DNA of 64,000 nt, from positions 248,001 to 312,000 of the forward strand of contig CAWCTX010000018.1 in assembly GCA_963798505.1 (NCBI GenBank), given 5' to 3'. The notes beneath the pieces were generated by a model, which saw only the letters and a list, made by a program, of their open reading frames with translations, did no database searches and was not told the origin of the DNA. The stretch comes from CAVWSM01 sp963798505 (GTDB lineage Bacteria; Actinomycetota; Actinomycetes; Jiangellales; Jiangellaceae). Shown piece after piece: positions 56,443 through 64,000 of this stretch. Made by a program: the position numbers and the translations under genes. Each line of letters begins with the position of its first letter. The first letter of the stretch is position 1.

Positions 56443-56577
56443 TCCACCGGCGCGCGCCCTGATTGCCGCTGGGGCGCCCCAGCGTTGCTCCAGCGACCGA
56501 TTCGCGCCCCTTGGCCTTCATAGGGGCCTCTAGCGCCAGCCCAAGAAAGCGCTAGACATCGCAATCGTCCGACTCTG

Positions 56578-57315
56578 TCAGGGTCCGCCGCTGAGGCCGT
56601 ACACGCTGATGTGGCGCACGCTGTCCGCGGTGAACGGCTCGCGGCGCCACCCGCCCCAGCGGTCCCGCAACCGCAGGCCGGCGATGCGGGCCATGAGGTC
56701 CAGCTCGCTCGGGTGAGCGAGCCGGCAGGAGATCGGCCCGAGCCGGACGCCGTCGTTGGTCAGGTGGACGTGGTTCTCGTCGAGAATCTGCGTCACCGGG
56801 TCGTAGTGATTGACGTCGAGGACCACCTCGTCCTTGCCTACGTACTCGGCATCGACGAACTGTCGGCGGCCGCGCAGCCACGCCTGCGGCACTCCGGCCT
56901 CGACGACGAAGACACCGTCGTCGGTCAAGTGCCGAGCCGCGTTCTCGAAGCAGCGGACCTGGTCGTCCTGGGTGAGCAGGTTGTAGATCGTGTTGAAGAC
57001 GAGGTAGACGAGGCCGTAACGACCGGGCGCGTCCGCGCGCGACATGTCACCCATGACAACGGTGAGGTCCGCGCCGCCGGGCTTGGCGCGCAGTCGCGCG
57101 ACCATGTCGGGCGAGAGCTCGATGCCGTCCACGCGGACACCGCGCGTCGACAGGGGCAGCGCGATGCGGCCGGTGCCGATCGCGAGCTCCAGAGCCGGTC
57201 TGCCGCCGGCGGTCTCGGCGAGGAAGTCGACGGTCTCTTGCTCGTCGCCGCGCAGGTTGGTCGTCGTATCGTCGGGCCACGTCAGAGCCGAAGCTGGCCG
57301 CTGGGTCGAATCCAT
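56578..57315 (-). CDS. Class I SAM-dependent methyltransferase
   Basis: A 245-residue protein. SAM motif PALELAIGTGRIALPLSTRG (E-x-G-x-G-R), VDGIELSPDMVARLRAKPGG and TVVMGDMSRADAPGRYGLVY, with VFVVEAGVPQAWLRGRRQFV after the core. Family fits small-molecule or protein methyltransferases; substrate unknown. ATG at 57315. It is divergent from the phosphotransferase remnant. Confidence 0.88.
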   Translation of the reverse strand: MDSTQRPASALTWPDDTTTNLRGDEQETVDFLAETAGGRPALELAIGTGRIALPLSTRGVRVDGIELSPDMVARLRAKPGGADLTVVMGDMSRADAPGRYGLVYLVFNTIYNLLTQDDQVRCFENAARHLTDDGVFVVEAGVPQAWLRGRRQFVDAEYVGKDEVVLDVNHYDPVTQILDENHVHLTNDGVRLGPISCRLAHPSELDLMARIAGLRLRDRWGGWRREPFTADSVRHISVYGLSGGP

Positions 57316-57371
57316 CCACGGGGCGCAGCATGCTGCATAGGCCTGCGACGCGGCCACGGTATTTTCTCCCG

Positions 57372-58225
57372 GTGCCACCTCGGCGCCTGCACGCCAACCA
57401 GGTCGACATCGACGCGACAATGGTCCGCCGACTCGTCGACGACCAGTTTCCCGAGTTCGCGGCGCTGCCCCTGCGACACGTGCCGTCCGGTGGCACCGAG
57501 AACGCCGTCTATCGGCTGGGGGACGACCTCGCCGTCCGCCTGCCTTGGCAGGCAGAGGCGGTCAGCAGCCTCCTCAAGGAGGTGCGCTGGCTGCCCGTGG
57601 TAGCCCCACACCTCTCGCTGGAGGTGCTTGAGGTCGTGGCGACCGGAAAGTCTGGCGAGGACTACCCCTTCCCGTGGGCCGTGGTGCGGTGGCTGCACGG
57701 CGAGGATGCCCTCTCCGCGCGCCTCAGCTCGATGAGCGAGACGGCCGAGACTCTGGGTCGTTTCGTGACGGAACTGCAAGGCATTGACAGAGCAGATGTT
57801 CCACCGGCCGGTTCAGAGGGGTTCGGCCGCGGACTTTCGCTGGTCGGTCGCGACGAGGAGTTCCGTGCCGCCCTCGCGCAGTGCGAGGGGCTCATCGACG
57901 TCGATCGGGTTGCGCGGGTGTGGGACGACGCGCTCGCTGCTCCCGCCTGGGATGGGCCTCCGGTCTGGCCGGAGTGCTCGACTTCGGCACGATGTGCACC
58001 GGCGACCCGGCTTATGACGTCACGCCGGCGTGGCACGTGCTTGACAGGGCCAGCCGAGCTGCGTTCCTCGAGATTGTCGGAGCGGACGACGCGATGCGGC
58101 GCAGAGCACGTGGTCTGGTCGCGTCCAGCGGCATCATCGCTCTGCCGTACTACCTGCACACCAACCCGGCGATGGTGACGACTGCTCGGCGCGGAATCGA
58201 GGCCGTGCTCGGCGACGCCGACTGA
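57372..58225 (+). pseudogene. Aminoglycoside-phosphotransferase-type kinase lacking its catalytic loop
   Basis: The N-lobe is normal (VRRLVDDQFPEFAALPLRHV, VYRLGDDLAVRLPWQAEAVS, PFPWAVVRWLHGEDALSARL). Near 57,965 the protein stops matching and resumes in another frame with LAGVLDFGTMCTGDPAYDVT, which normally follows a stretch starting with the catalytic HGDxxPGN. About 15 codons including that His and Asp are gone and the frame is lost; a CTGG at each side hints at slippage between short repeats. The gene family phosphorylates antibiotics or metabolites; this copy would be inactive. GTG at 57372 is the likely start. Confidence 0.8.
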
Positions 58226-58236
58226 GCGACACCAGC

Positions 58237-59430
58237 TCAGGATGGTGTGCGGCGCAGATAGGCGCCGAAGTGCGGCACGGTGAACGCGATGGTGCCGCGC
58301 TCGCCGGAATAGACCAAGCCCTTCTTGATCAGCGCGTCACGCGCCGGCGACAACGACGAGGGCTTGCGGCCGAGCTGGGTCGCGACATCGGCCGTCAGCA
58401 CGGCCGCGTCGGCATCGGTGGAGAGCGCAGCCATCGCGCGGAGATATTCGCGCTCGGCCGGTGTCGCCCGCTCGTACCTGGAGCCGAAGAAGCCGACCGC
58501 GAGCTCGGCCTCGGCATCGGGCGCAGCCACGTCGACGTCTGCCTCGGACACCGGGGAGATGGGTGCGTGGTCCCAGACGACCTTGCCGTAGGCCTGCACG
58601 AAGTAGGGGTAGCCGTCGGTCAGCGCGTACAGCGCGTCGAGTGCCGACGGCTCGTACACCACGTCCTCTTCCTTGGCAGGCAACACGAGCGCGAGGTCGG
58701 CGGCAGAGCGGTCGAGTCGATCAATGCGTACGTACGAGAAGAGCCGCTCGCTGTAGGACTTCGACGCCGATAGCACGGCAGGCAGATGCGGCAGTCCGGC
58801 ACCCACCACGACCAGCGGCAGGCCCTGCTGGGACAGCTCGTGGCAGGCGGCGCAGACCGCGGACACGTCGGCCGTGGGGATGTCCTGCATCTCGTCGATG
58901 AACAGCGCGATGCCGCCGCCGACGTCCTGCGCAAGCATCCCGGCGTCGACGAAAAGCTCGACGAGGTCGACCTCGATGTCGCCGGTGTCGGCGCGGCCGG
59001 TCGCCACCGGCGCGTCGATCGCCGGCGTCCAGCGGTCACGCAGCCGCCCGCTGTCGGCGTTGACCTTGAGCGCGAATGCCTTGAGTACGCCCAGAAACTG
59101 CCGCACGCGCTCGGGGTCGCGATGCCGCGGGGCGATCTCACGCACTGCCATGTGCAGCGCCCCGGACAACGGCCGGCGCAGGGACTGATCGGGGCGGGCC
59201 TCGATCTTTCCGGTGCCCCAGAGCCGCTGGATGGCGACGCTGCGCAACGCGTTGAGCAGCACCGTCTTGCCGACGCCGCGCAGCCCGGTCAGCACCAGCG
59301 ACCGCTCCGGTCGCCCGCGGGCGACCCGCTCGAGAACGACATCGAACTGCGCCAGCTCCCGGTCGCGACCGGCCAGCTCGGGAGGTCGCTGTCCGGCACC
59401 CGGTGCATACGGATTGCGTACGGGGTCCAT
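58237..59430 (-). CDS. ORC/Cdc6-like AAA ATPase
   Basis: A 397-residue ATPase. Walker A SLVLTGLRGVGKTVLLNALR (about 44-63), Walker B GGGIALFIDEMQDIPTADVS and a sensor-type motif PLVVVGAGLPHLPAVLSASK. The C-terminal part (SRYERATPAEREYLRAMAAL, VATQLGRKPSSLSPARDALI, GERGTIAFTVPHFGAYLRR) is a winged helix. The layout resembles ORC1/CDC6-type archaeal and bacterial ATPases and the ATPases of small operon regulators. Actual role unknown. Confidence 0.82.
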   Translation of the reverse strand: MDPVRNPYAPGAGQRPPELAGRDRELAQFDVVLERVARGRPERSLVLTGLRGVGKTVLLNALRSVAIQRLWGTGKIEARPDQSLRRPLSGALHMAVREIAPRHRDPERVRQFLGVLKAFALKVNADSGRLRDRWTPAIDAPVATGRADTGDIEVDLVELFVDAGMLAQDVGGGIALFIDEMQDIPTADVSAVCAACHELSQQGLPLVVVGAGLPHLPAVLSASKSYSERLFSYVRIDRLDRSAADLALVLPAKEEDVVYEPSALDALYALTDGYPYFVQAYGKVVWDHAPISPVSEADVDVAAPDAEAELAVGFFGSRYERATPAEREYLRAMAALSTDADAAVLTADVATQLGRKPSSLSPARDALIKKGLVYSGERGTIAFTVPHFGAYLRRTPS

Positions 59431-59518
59431 GGCTCTCGCAGCGTATGGGCTGCTCTAGCGCGGACCGTAGATTTCGCTAGAAGCCGCGATTCGGCGTGTC
59501 GCTCCGGTGGGCGCGTGA

Positions 59519-60373
59519 TCAGTTGCTGATGATCCCGAACACGGCGCCCGGCACGACCAACCAGATGATGGCCATCACGATCATCGCCATCAGGGCGAAC
59601 ATCTTTGCTTGGTCCTTCGGCGGGTCTCCGACCGCACCCACCACGCGGTAGAGCGTCTGAAGGGGCTTCTCGGTCGTCAGCCGGATGCGCCGACGGGTGA
59701 TCGCCGCGGAGCGCAGGATCGCCCAGGCAATCGCCAGGAACAGGGTCAGCACGAGCAGAGATGCGAGCCCGAGCAGCAGGTCACTCTCGGTGACCACTTG
59801 CAGCGTGCTGCTCAAGCCGGTGACGACCGTCGACACGGCTGCACCGCCGAGCACGAACGCCGGCAGCCCGACAGCCTTCCCCTTGTAGCGCTGCTCGATC
59901 CGCTCCATCTGCATGCGGGCGCGGCGCAGCATCAAGGCCTCTTCACTCCGCGCCGGCGACTCGGCCTCTCGAACGGTGTACACATCGTGCAGCGCGTCGA
60001 CGAGGTCGTTGACGTGGCTACGGACGATGAAGCGGGACACCTGCTGCTGCAGGTAGTTGATCACCGGCTTGATGGCGCCGGGGCCGTTGAACTGGGCGGC
60101 GCGGTAGCCGTTGCGGTACAGGACCTCGATGGCGCGCACCGCATGGTGGTGAGCCTCTTCGAATCGGTCGGGCTCCGCGAGGCTGCGCGGCGCGGCCAGC
60201 TCCTGAACGATCTCCCGCTCGACCTTGCCGTAGCCGCCGCTCAGCTCCTCGAGGACCGTGTCCGCCGCACTGCTGTTGCTCTTGCGCAGCGCGTTGAATG
60301 CCGCGAGCTTCTCGCTGAACTCGTCGAGCGGCTCGTCCGGCGGGGCGGCGTCTCCGCGCTGATCGGCAACCAC
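59519..60373 (-). CDS. Membrane protein of unknown function
   Basis: About 284 residues from GTG 60373. The first ~180 residues are soluble, helical and acidic (FSEKLAAFNALRKSNSSAAD, VLEELSGGYGKVEREIVQEL, RAIEVLYRNGYRAAQFNGPG, RFIVRSHVNDLVDALHDVYT). The C-terminal third holds three membrane helices (GLPAFVLGGAAVSTVVTGLS, LLGLASLLVLTLFLAIAWAI, FALMAMIVMAIIWLVVPGAV). No family recognised. It lies between the rhodanese gene and the ATPase gene on the same strand. Confidence 0.65.
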   Translation of the reverse strand: MVADQRGDAAPPDEPLDEFSEKLAAFNALRKSNSSAADTVLEELSGGYGKVEREIVQELAAPRSLAEPDRFEEAHHHAVRAIEVLYRNGYRAAQFNGPGAIKPVINYLQQQVSRFIVRSHVNDLVDALHDVYTVREAESPARSEEALMLRRARMQMERIEQRYKGKAVGLPAFVLGGAAVSTVVTGLSSTLQVVTESDLLLGLASLLVLTLFLAIAWAILRSAAITRRRIRLTTEKPLQTLYRVVGAVGDPPKDQAKMFALMAMIVMAIIWLVVPGAVFGIISN

Positions 60374-60429
60374 GCCGCGATCGTCCCGCACGCAGGGGCA
60401 GGCGCGCGACTCGCGCGCCTGTGGCGGAC

Positions 60430-60762
60430 CTACCGGACGAATGGCTCGGTGGTGTCGCCCTCGAGCGGCCGGCCGAGCACCTCCCACGCCACCATCCCGC
60501 CGGCCACGTTGACCGCGTCGAGGCCTTGCTGCACCAGCCACGCCACCGCGTAGGCCGACCGCGAGCCACTGCGGCAGATCACATAGACCGGCTGGTCGCT
60601 CGGGAGCTCGGAGAGCTGGTCGGGCACCGTCTGCAGCGGCATGTGCACGGCACCCGGCGCCCGGCCGTACTGCCACTCCTCGTCCTCGCGGACGTCAAGG
60701 ATGAAGGCGTCGGTCGGGAGGTCGGGAACGTCGATGGTGGGTACGTCGGGAGCGCCGAACAC
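60430..60762 (-). CDS. Rhodanese-like sulfurtransferase domain protein
   Basis: A 110-residue single rhodanese domain: PTIDVPDLPTDAFILDVRED, EEWQYGRAPGAVHMPLQTVP, and the active-site loop YVICRSGSRSAYAVAWLVQQ with catalytic Cys. Likely moves sulfur as a persulfide on that cysteine. GTG at 60762 is the chosen start, because it sits directly before the domain. Confidence 0.85.
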   Translation of the reverse strand: MFGAPDVPTIDVPDLPTDAFILDVREDEEWQYGRAPGAVHMPLQTVPDQLSELPSDQPVYVICRSGSRSAYAVAWLVQQGLDAVNVAGGMVAWEVLGRPLEGDTTEPFVR

Positions 60763-60921
60763 GCCCCAATCCTCGCACGGCGTTTCCGCGGGAACGGACA
60801 CCCCATGCGGCCGGCGGTGCCTACCCCCGGGAGCCGCCGACCGCATGGGTGCACCACATGGCATGCCCTCGTCACGGCGTTGCCAAGCTGTTGTGTCCGT
60901 CACGCACGCCTGGCGGCGGAG

Positions 60922-61785
60922 TTACTTCAGCAGCCGCGAGAGGCGTCGGTCGGCGAGCGGCTTGCCGCCGGTCTGGCATGTCGGGCAGTACTGCAGGCTG
61001 GAGTCGGCGAAGGACACCTCACGGATGGTGTCACCGCAGACCGGACAGGCCTCGCCGGTGCGGCCGTGAACTCGGAGGCCGGCCTTCTTCTCCGCCTTCA
61101 GGTCGCCGGCAGCCAGTCCCACCGAACGGCCCACCGCGTCGCGCAAGGTGTCGAGGATCGCCTTGTGCAGGTCGGCGACGTCGCCCTCGTCGAAGGACGA
61201 GGCCGGCTTGTACGGCGACACCCGGGCGACGTGCAGCACCTCGTCCGAGTAGGCGTTGCCGATGCCCGCGATGATCGACTGGTCACGCAACACGCCCTTG
61301 ATCTGCGAGCGGCCGGCCGCTGTCAGCAGCTGGCCCAGCCGTTCGGCGGTGAACTCGTCGGACAGCGGATCGACGCCCAGCCGCGCAACGCCGGGCACCT
61401 CTGACGGGTCGCGCACCAGGTAGACGGCCAGCCGCTTCTGTGTGCCTTGCTCGGTGAGGTCGAACCCGCCGCCATCCGCGAAATGCACGCGCAGCGCCAG
61501 CGGACTCTTGCCAGGCTTGGCCGGCGCCTTGGGCAGCTCGTCGCGCCAGCGCAACCAGCCACCTCGGGCCAGGTGCATGACCAGGTGCAGGCCGTCGCAG
61601 TCAAGGTCGAGGAACTTCCCGTGCCGGGCGACGCCGGTCACCGTCACGCCGCCCAGCGCCGTCACCGACGGGGCGTAGGTCTTGAGCACGCTGATCGCCG
61701 CCACGTCGACCCGCGCGACGACCTGGCCGACCGCGCGCTCGCGCAGCACGTCGACCAGGGCCTGCACCTCAGGGAGCTCGGGCAC
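60922..61785 (-). CDS. Formamidopyrimidine-DNA glycosylase family (Fpg/Nei)
   Basis: A 287-residue protein. The N-terminal catalytic residues P2 and E3 are present (MPELPEVQALVDVLRERAVG), then GVTVTGVARHGKFLDLDCDG, the helix-two-turn-helix (KGVLRDQSIIAGIGNAYSDE), and the C-terminal zinc finger CPVCGDTIREVSF...CPTCQTGG. It removes oxidised bases (such as 8-oxoguanine or oxidised pyrimidines) and nicks the strand. Fpg and Nei subtypes are not distinguished with certainty. Confidence 0.92.
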   Translation of the reverse strand: MPELPEVQALVDVLRERAVGQVVARVDVAAISVLKTYAPSVTALGGVTVTGVARHGKFLDLDCDGLHLVMHLARGGWLRWRDELPKAPAKPGKSPLALRVHFADGGGFDLTEQGTQKRLAVYLVRDPSEVPGVARLGVDPLSDEFTAERLGQLLTAAGRSQIKGVLRDQSIIAGIGNAYSDEVLHVARVSPYKPASSFDEGDVADLHKAILDTLRDAVGRSVGLAAGDLKAEKKAGLRVHGRTGEACPVCGDTIREVSFADSSLQYCPTCQTGGKPLADRRLSRLLK

Positions 61786-61817
61786 GCATCAAGTCTGCCG
61801 CACCCGCACCGACAACC

Positions 61818-62501
61818 TCAGCGGTCGAACGCTTCCGGGAGCGGCAACGTCAGGGCCACCGCAAGCCGCCGGAGGTAGTTCTCGCGCGGCACAGCCGTCG
61901 CGCCCAAGCTCGCCAAGTGGTCGGTGCGCCACTGGACGTCGAGCAACCGCCCGTCGGCACCGCCGGCACACAGCAGCCCGACCAGGTCCACCAGCGCGGC
62001 CTTCGACGCGTCACGCCCCCGCGGCTCGTCGACGTGGAACATCGACTCGCCGGCGAACAGCCCGCCGATCGCGACGCCGTACAGGCCGCCGGCGAGGCGT
62101 CCCTCCTTGTCGTACGCCTCGACCGAGTGCGCCCATCCCAGCCGGTGCAGCCGTTCGTACGCCACTCGTACCTCGGACGTGATCCACCCACCCGGCCGAC
62201 GAATGTCGGCGCAGGCGCGCATGACCGAAGTGAACGCGGTGTCGACCCGGATCTCGAACCGCCGCAGTGACCGGCTCAGCGACCGGCTCACCCGCAACCC
62301 GTCCACCGGCACGATGCCGCGCGGGTCCGGTGACCACCACGCCATCGACCCGCGACCGACCGGCATGGGGAACAGTCCCTGCCGGTAGGCGGCGAGCAGC
62401 GTGCCCGGCTCGAGATCGGCACCACGCCCCACCAGGCCCTCCGCGTCGGACTGGTCCGCCCGCGGGAACGCCCACCTCGACGGTGGTGGCTCGATCGGCA
62501 C
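61818..62501 (-). CDS. aat: Leucyl/phenylalanyl-tRNA--protein transferase
   Basis: A 227-residue protein with the family blocks LVGRGADLEPGTLLAAYRQG, FPMPVGRGSMAWWSPDPRGI, GGWITSEVRVAYERLHRLGW, AHSVEAYDKEGRLAGGLYGV and GGLFAGESMFHVDEPRGRDA. It adds Leu or Phe to N-terminal Lys or Arg of proteins, marking them for degradation by Clp, the N-end rule pathway. It follows the Fpg-family gene with 32 bp between them. Confidence 0.93.
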   Translation of the reverse strand: MPIEPPPSRWAFPRADQSDAEGLVGRGADLEPGTLLAAYRQGLFPMPVGRGSMAWWSPDPRGIVPVDGLRVSRSLSRSLRRFEIRVDTAFTSVMRACADIRRPGGWITSEVRVAYERLHRLGWAHSVEAYDKEGRLAGGLYGVAIGGLFAGESMFHVDEPRGRDASKAALVDLVGLLCAGGADGRLLDVQWRTDHLASLGATAVPRENYLRRLAVALTLPLPEAFDR

Positions 62502-62574
62502 GCAGCGCAGAGTAACCCCCGGATACCGCGTGTCGGGTCCTTCGACCGCAGCGCCTGGTCAGCACACTCGGCAC

Positions 62575-63291
62575 ATGTCGGCGTTCGGGTGGGGGTTGCT
62601 GTCCACCTCGTCATTGCTGCTCGGCGCTCTGCTCGCGCTCGCGCGACCATGGAGTCCGCGCGCCGTAGCGCTCGTGCTCGCGTTCGGCGCCGGTGTGCTG
62701 ATCAGTGCGGTGTCGTACGAGCTGGTGCTCGAGGCCTACCGGCTCGCGCCCGGATGGGTCGGCCTGATCGGCATTGCCGCCGGCGCGCTCACGTTCTACG
62801 CCGGCAACCGCATCCTCATGGCGCGCGGCGGCCGCACGCACCGCCAACAAGGTGGCGCTGCGGGCAACGCGCAGGCCATCGTGCTGGGCACCATCCTCGA
62901 CGGCGTCCCGGAGTCGGTGGTCCTGGGCACGACGCTCGTGTCGGGCGAGATCAGCATCGCCGTCCTCGCCGCCATCTTCGTGTCCAACCTGCCCGAGTCG
63001 CTGTCCGCCTCAGCCGGCCTGCGCGCCGCGGGTACGTCTCCGGGACGGATCCTCGGCCTCTGGACGGGCACGGCACTGGTGTGCTCGTTCGCCTGCCTCG
63101 CCGGGTTCGTGCTGATGGACAGCGCGGCGCCGGAGATGATCGCGTTCGTCCAGACCTTCGCGGCGGGTGCGCTGCTCACGATGATCGCGGACACGATGAT
63201 CCCGGAAGCATTCGAGCGGGGCGGCCCGGCCAGCGGCCTGATCACCGTTGTCGGGTTCGCCGTCGCGGGAGGGCTGTCGACACTGGGTTAG
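62575..63291 (+). CDS. ZIP-family-like metal transporter
   Basis: A 238-residue protein with about seven membrane helices (SSLLLGALLALARPWSPRAV, VALVLAFGAGVLISAVSYEL, WVGLIGIAAGALTFYAGNRI, ILDGVPESVVLGTTLVSGEI, LAAIFVSNLPESLSASAGLR, IAFVQTFAAGALLTMIADTM). The metal-site motif usually reads HNFPEG in ZIP proteins; here the two corresponding segments are DGVPES and SNLPES, which keep PE but not the His. Metal choice is unclear. ATG at 62575. Confidence 0.78.
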   Translation: MSAFGWGLLSTSSLLLGALLALARPWSPRAVALVLAFGAGVLISAVSYELVLEAYRLAPGWVGLIGIAAGALTFYAGNRILMARGGRTHRQQGGAAGNAQAIVLGTILDGVPESVVLGTTLVSGEISIAVLAAIFVSNLPESLSASAGLRAAGTSPGRILGLWTGTALVCSFACLAGFVLMDSAAPEMIAFVQTFAAGALLTMIADTMIPEAFERGGPASGLITVVGFAVAGGLSTLG

Positions 63292-63325
63292 GCGCCGCCC
63301 TGGCGGGGGAACGTAGAGTTCGACC

Positions 63326-64000
63326 ATGGGCCTGCGCAAGGCAATGATGTCCAAGGCAGCGGGTGCTGCCGCGACCAAGGCCGCGCCCATGGCCGGGCCG
63401 CTCGTGGGGCGCCAGCTGCTGTCCAAGGCGATCGACGGCTTCCCCGGGTTCCCCGGCGCGCGTGAGGTGGCCCGCAAGCAGCTCGAGAAGACCCGCGACG
63501 TGGAGAGCGCGATCAAGGGCGTCCAGGACCTGCATATCCGGCTCGCCGGGGTCCAGGGATTCGTCACCACCTTCGGCGGCATTCCCGCGCTGGCGGTCAC
63601 TCTGCCCGCAAACATGACCGCCCTGGGGCTGCTGCTGGTGCGCCAGGCGGCCGCGATTGCGCACCTGCGCGGACACGACCTCAATGAGCCCCGCGTCCAG
63701 CTCGCGGTGTTGATGGCCGCCCTCGGCCAGGACGAGGTCCAGACCGCCGTCGACAAGCACCTGCTGCCCGGCCGGCCCTACGACGTGGCCAACAGCGTGG
63801 GCCCACTGGCCGACGACCTGTACGAACGCATCAGCCGGCTCACCATCTCGGCCCTCACCAGCCGGGTCACCGGCAAGCGTGCCGCTCTGGTCGTCACGCG
63901 GCGCATCCCGATCATCGGGGGTGGCGTGGGCGGCGCGGTCGACGCCTTCACCATCCACAACTTCGGCAAGTATGCCGACGCCGAGTTCCCACCCAAGGTG
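63326..64000 (+). CDS. EcsC family protein (3' end outside window)
   Basis: 225 codons are visible with no stop before the window ends. It begins GLRKAMMSKAAGAAATKAAP, then VESAIKGVQDLHIRLAGVQG, GGIPALAVTLPANMTALGLL, RQAAAIAHLRGHDLNEPRVQ, and SALTSRVTGKRAALVVTRRI. The alternation of Gly-rich hydrophobic helices and the R-x-A-x-I-A-x-L-x-G-x-D segment match EcsC proteins, whose function is not settled. ATG at 63326, 34 bp after the ZIP-like gene. Confidence 0.78.
   Translation, partial: MGLRKAMMSKAAGAAATKAAPMAGPLVGRQLLSKAIDGFPGFPGAREVARKQLEKTRDVESAIKGVQDLHIRLAGVQGFVTTFGGIPALAVTLPANMTALGLLLVRQAAAIAHLRGHDLNEPRVQLAVLMAALGQDEVQTAVDKHLLPGRPYDVANSVGPLADDLYERISRLTISALTSRVTGKRAALVVTRRIPIIGGGVGGAVDAFTIHNFGKYADAEFPPKV

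Noticed and set aside
1..64000. CRISPR arrays
   Set aside because: No regularly spaced repeats found; the only repeats are the attachment and end repeats of the island.

Overview
The window is 64 kb of high-GC DNA from an actinomycete (Actinomycetota). The evidence is a Bpa/PafE-type proteasome activator, an LCP-family protein, DUF4446 and DUF5926 proteins, a CsoR repressor, a polyphosphate-glucokinase-like ROK protein and frequent GTG starts. A Nocardioidaceae/Propionibacteriales origin would fit but is only inference.

Layout. (1) 1-7,100: the end of an MFS exporter, a zinc-ribbon/adenylate-cyclase/ATPase regulator, an NfeD-SPFH pair facing it, and a hicAB toxin-antitoxin pair with its own inverted repeat. 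(2) 7,530-20,106: a genomic island of about 12.5 kb in the 3' half of tRNA-Ser(GCU). A 62-bp perfect direct repeat marks both ends: the intact tRNA lies on the right and its 3' half is copied on the left. A 24-bp sequence holding two ATGAGAC boxes lies just inside each end and looks like a recombinase or Xis arm site. The island carries a sigma-region-2-like protein, decayed genes (including an AbiEi/AbiEii-type toxin-antitoxin pair), an IS3 remnant, and a ~7 kb secreted RHS toxin gene with an AT-richer toxin tip and an adjacent immunity-type gene. No integrase was recognised, so the island looks immobile. (3) 20,235-31,000: housekeeping and metabolic genes, among them a phosphoribosyltransferase, LCP, GNAT, YbhB, a CsoR gene behind a perfect operator palindrome, YbaK, an aldo/keto reductase, a P-loop kinase, tRNA-Ser(UGA), a ROK kinase, a nitrilase-family hydrolase and a quinone oxidoreductase. 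(4) 30,500-36,100: PadR with a palindromic operator, an ABC exporter, a methyltransferase and the proteasome activator. (5) 36,100-43,800: two overlapping HAD phosphatases and serS, a stand-alone Hcp-like tube protein, a redoxin, and a coupled proline-racemase/ornithine-cyclodeaminase operon opposite a lone cyclic-nucleotide-binding protein. (6) 43,800-64,000: pheA, a GDT1-type transporter, membrane glycosyltransferases, arginine deiminase, GDPD, an FAD oxidase, an ECF sigma gene overlapping ogt, an ATPase, rhodanese, Fpg-family glycosylase, aat, a ZIP-like transporter and the start of an EcsC protein.

Many otherwise normal genes across the window, inside and outside the island, carry isolated one-base reading-frame breaks, some in G runs. 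That spread looks more like residual sequencing indels than biology. It must be kept apart from the true decay in the island (AbiE pair, IS3, the 8.7-9.5 kb gene), where frames are broken repeatedly. Genes with such breaks are annotated over their inferred full span.
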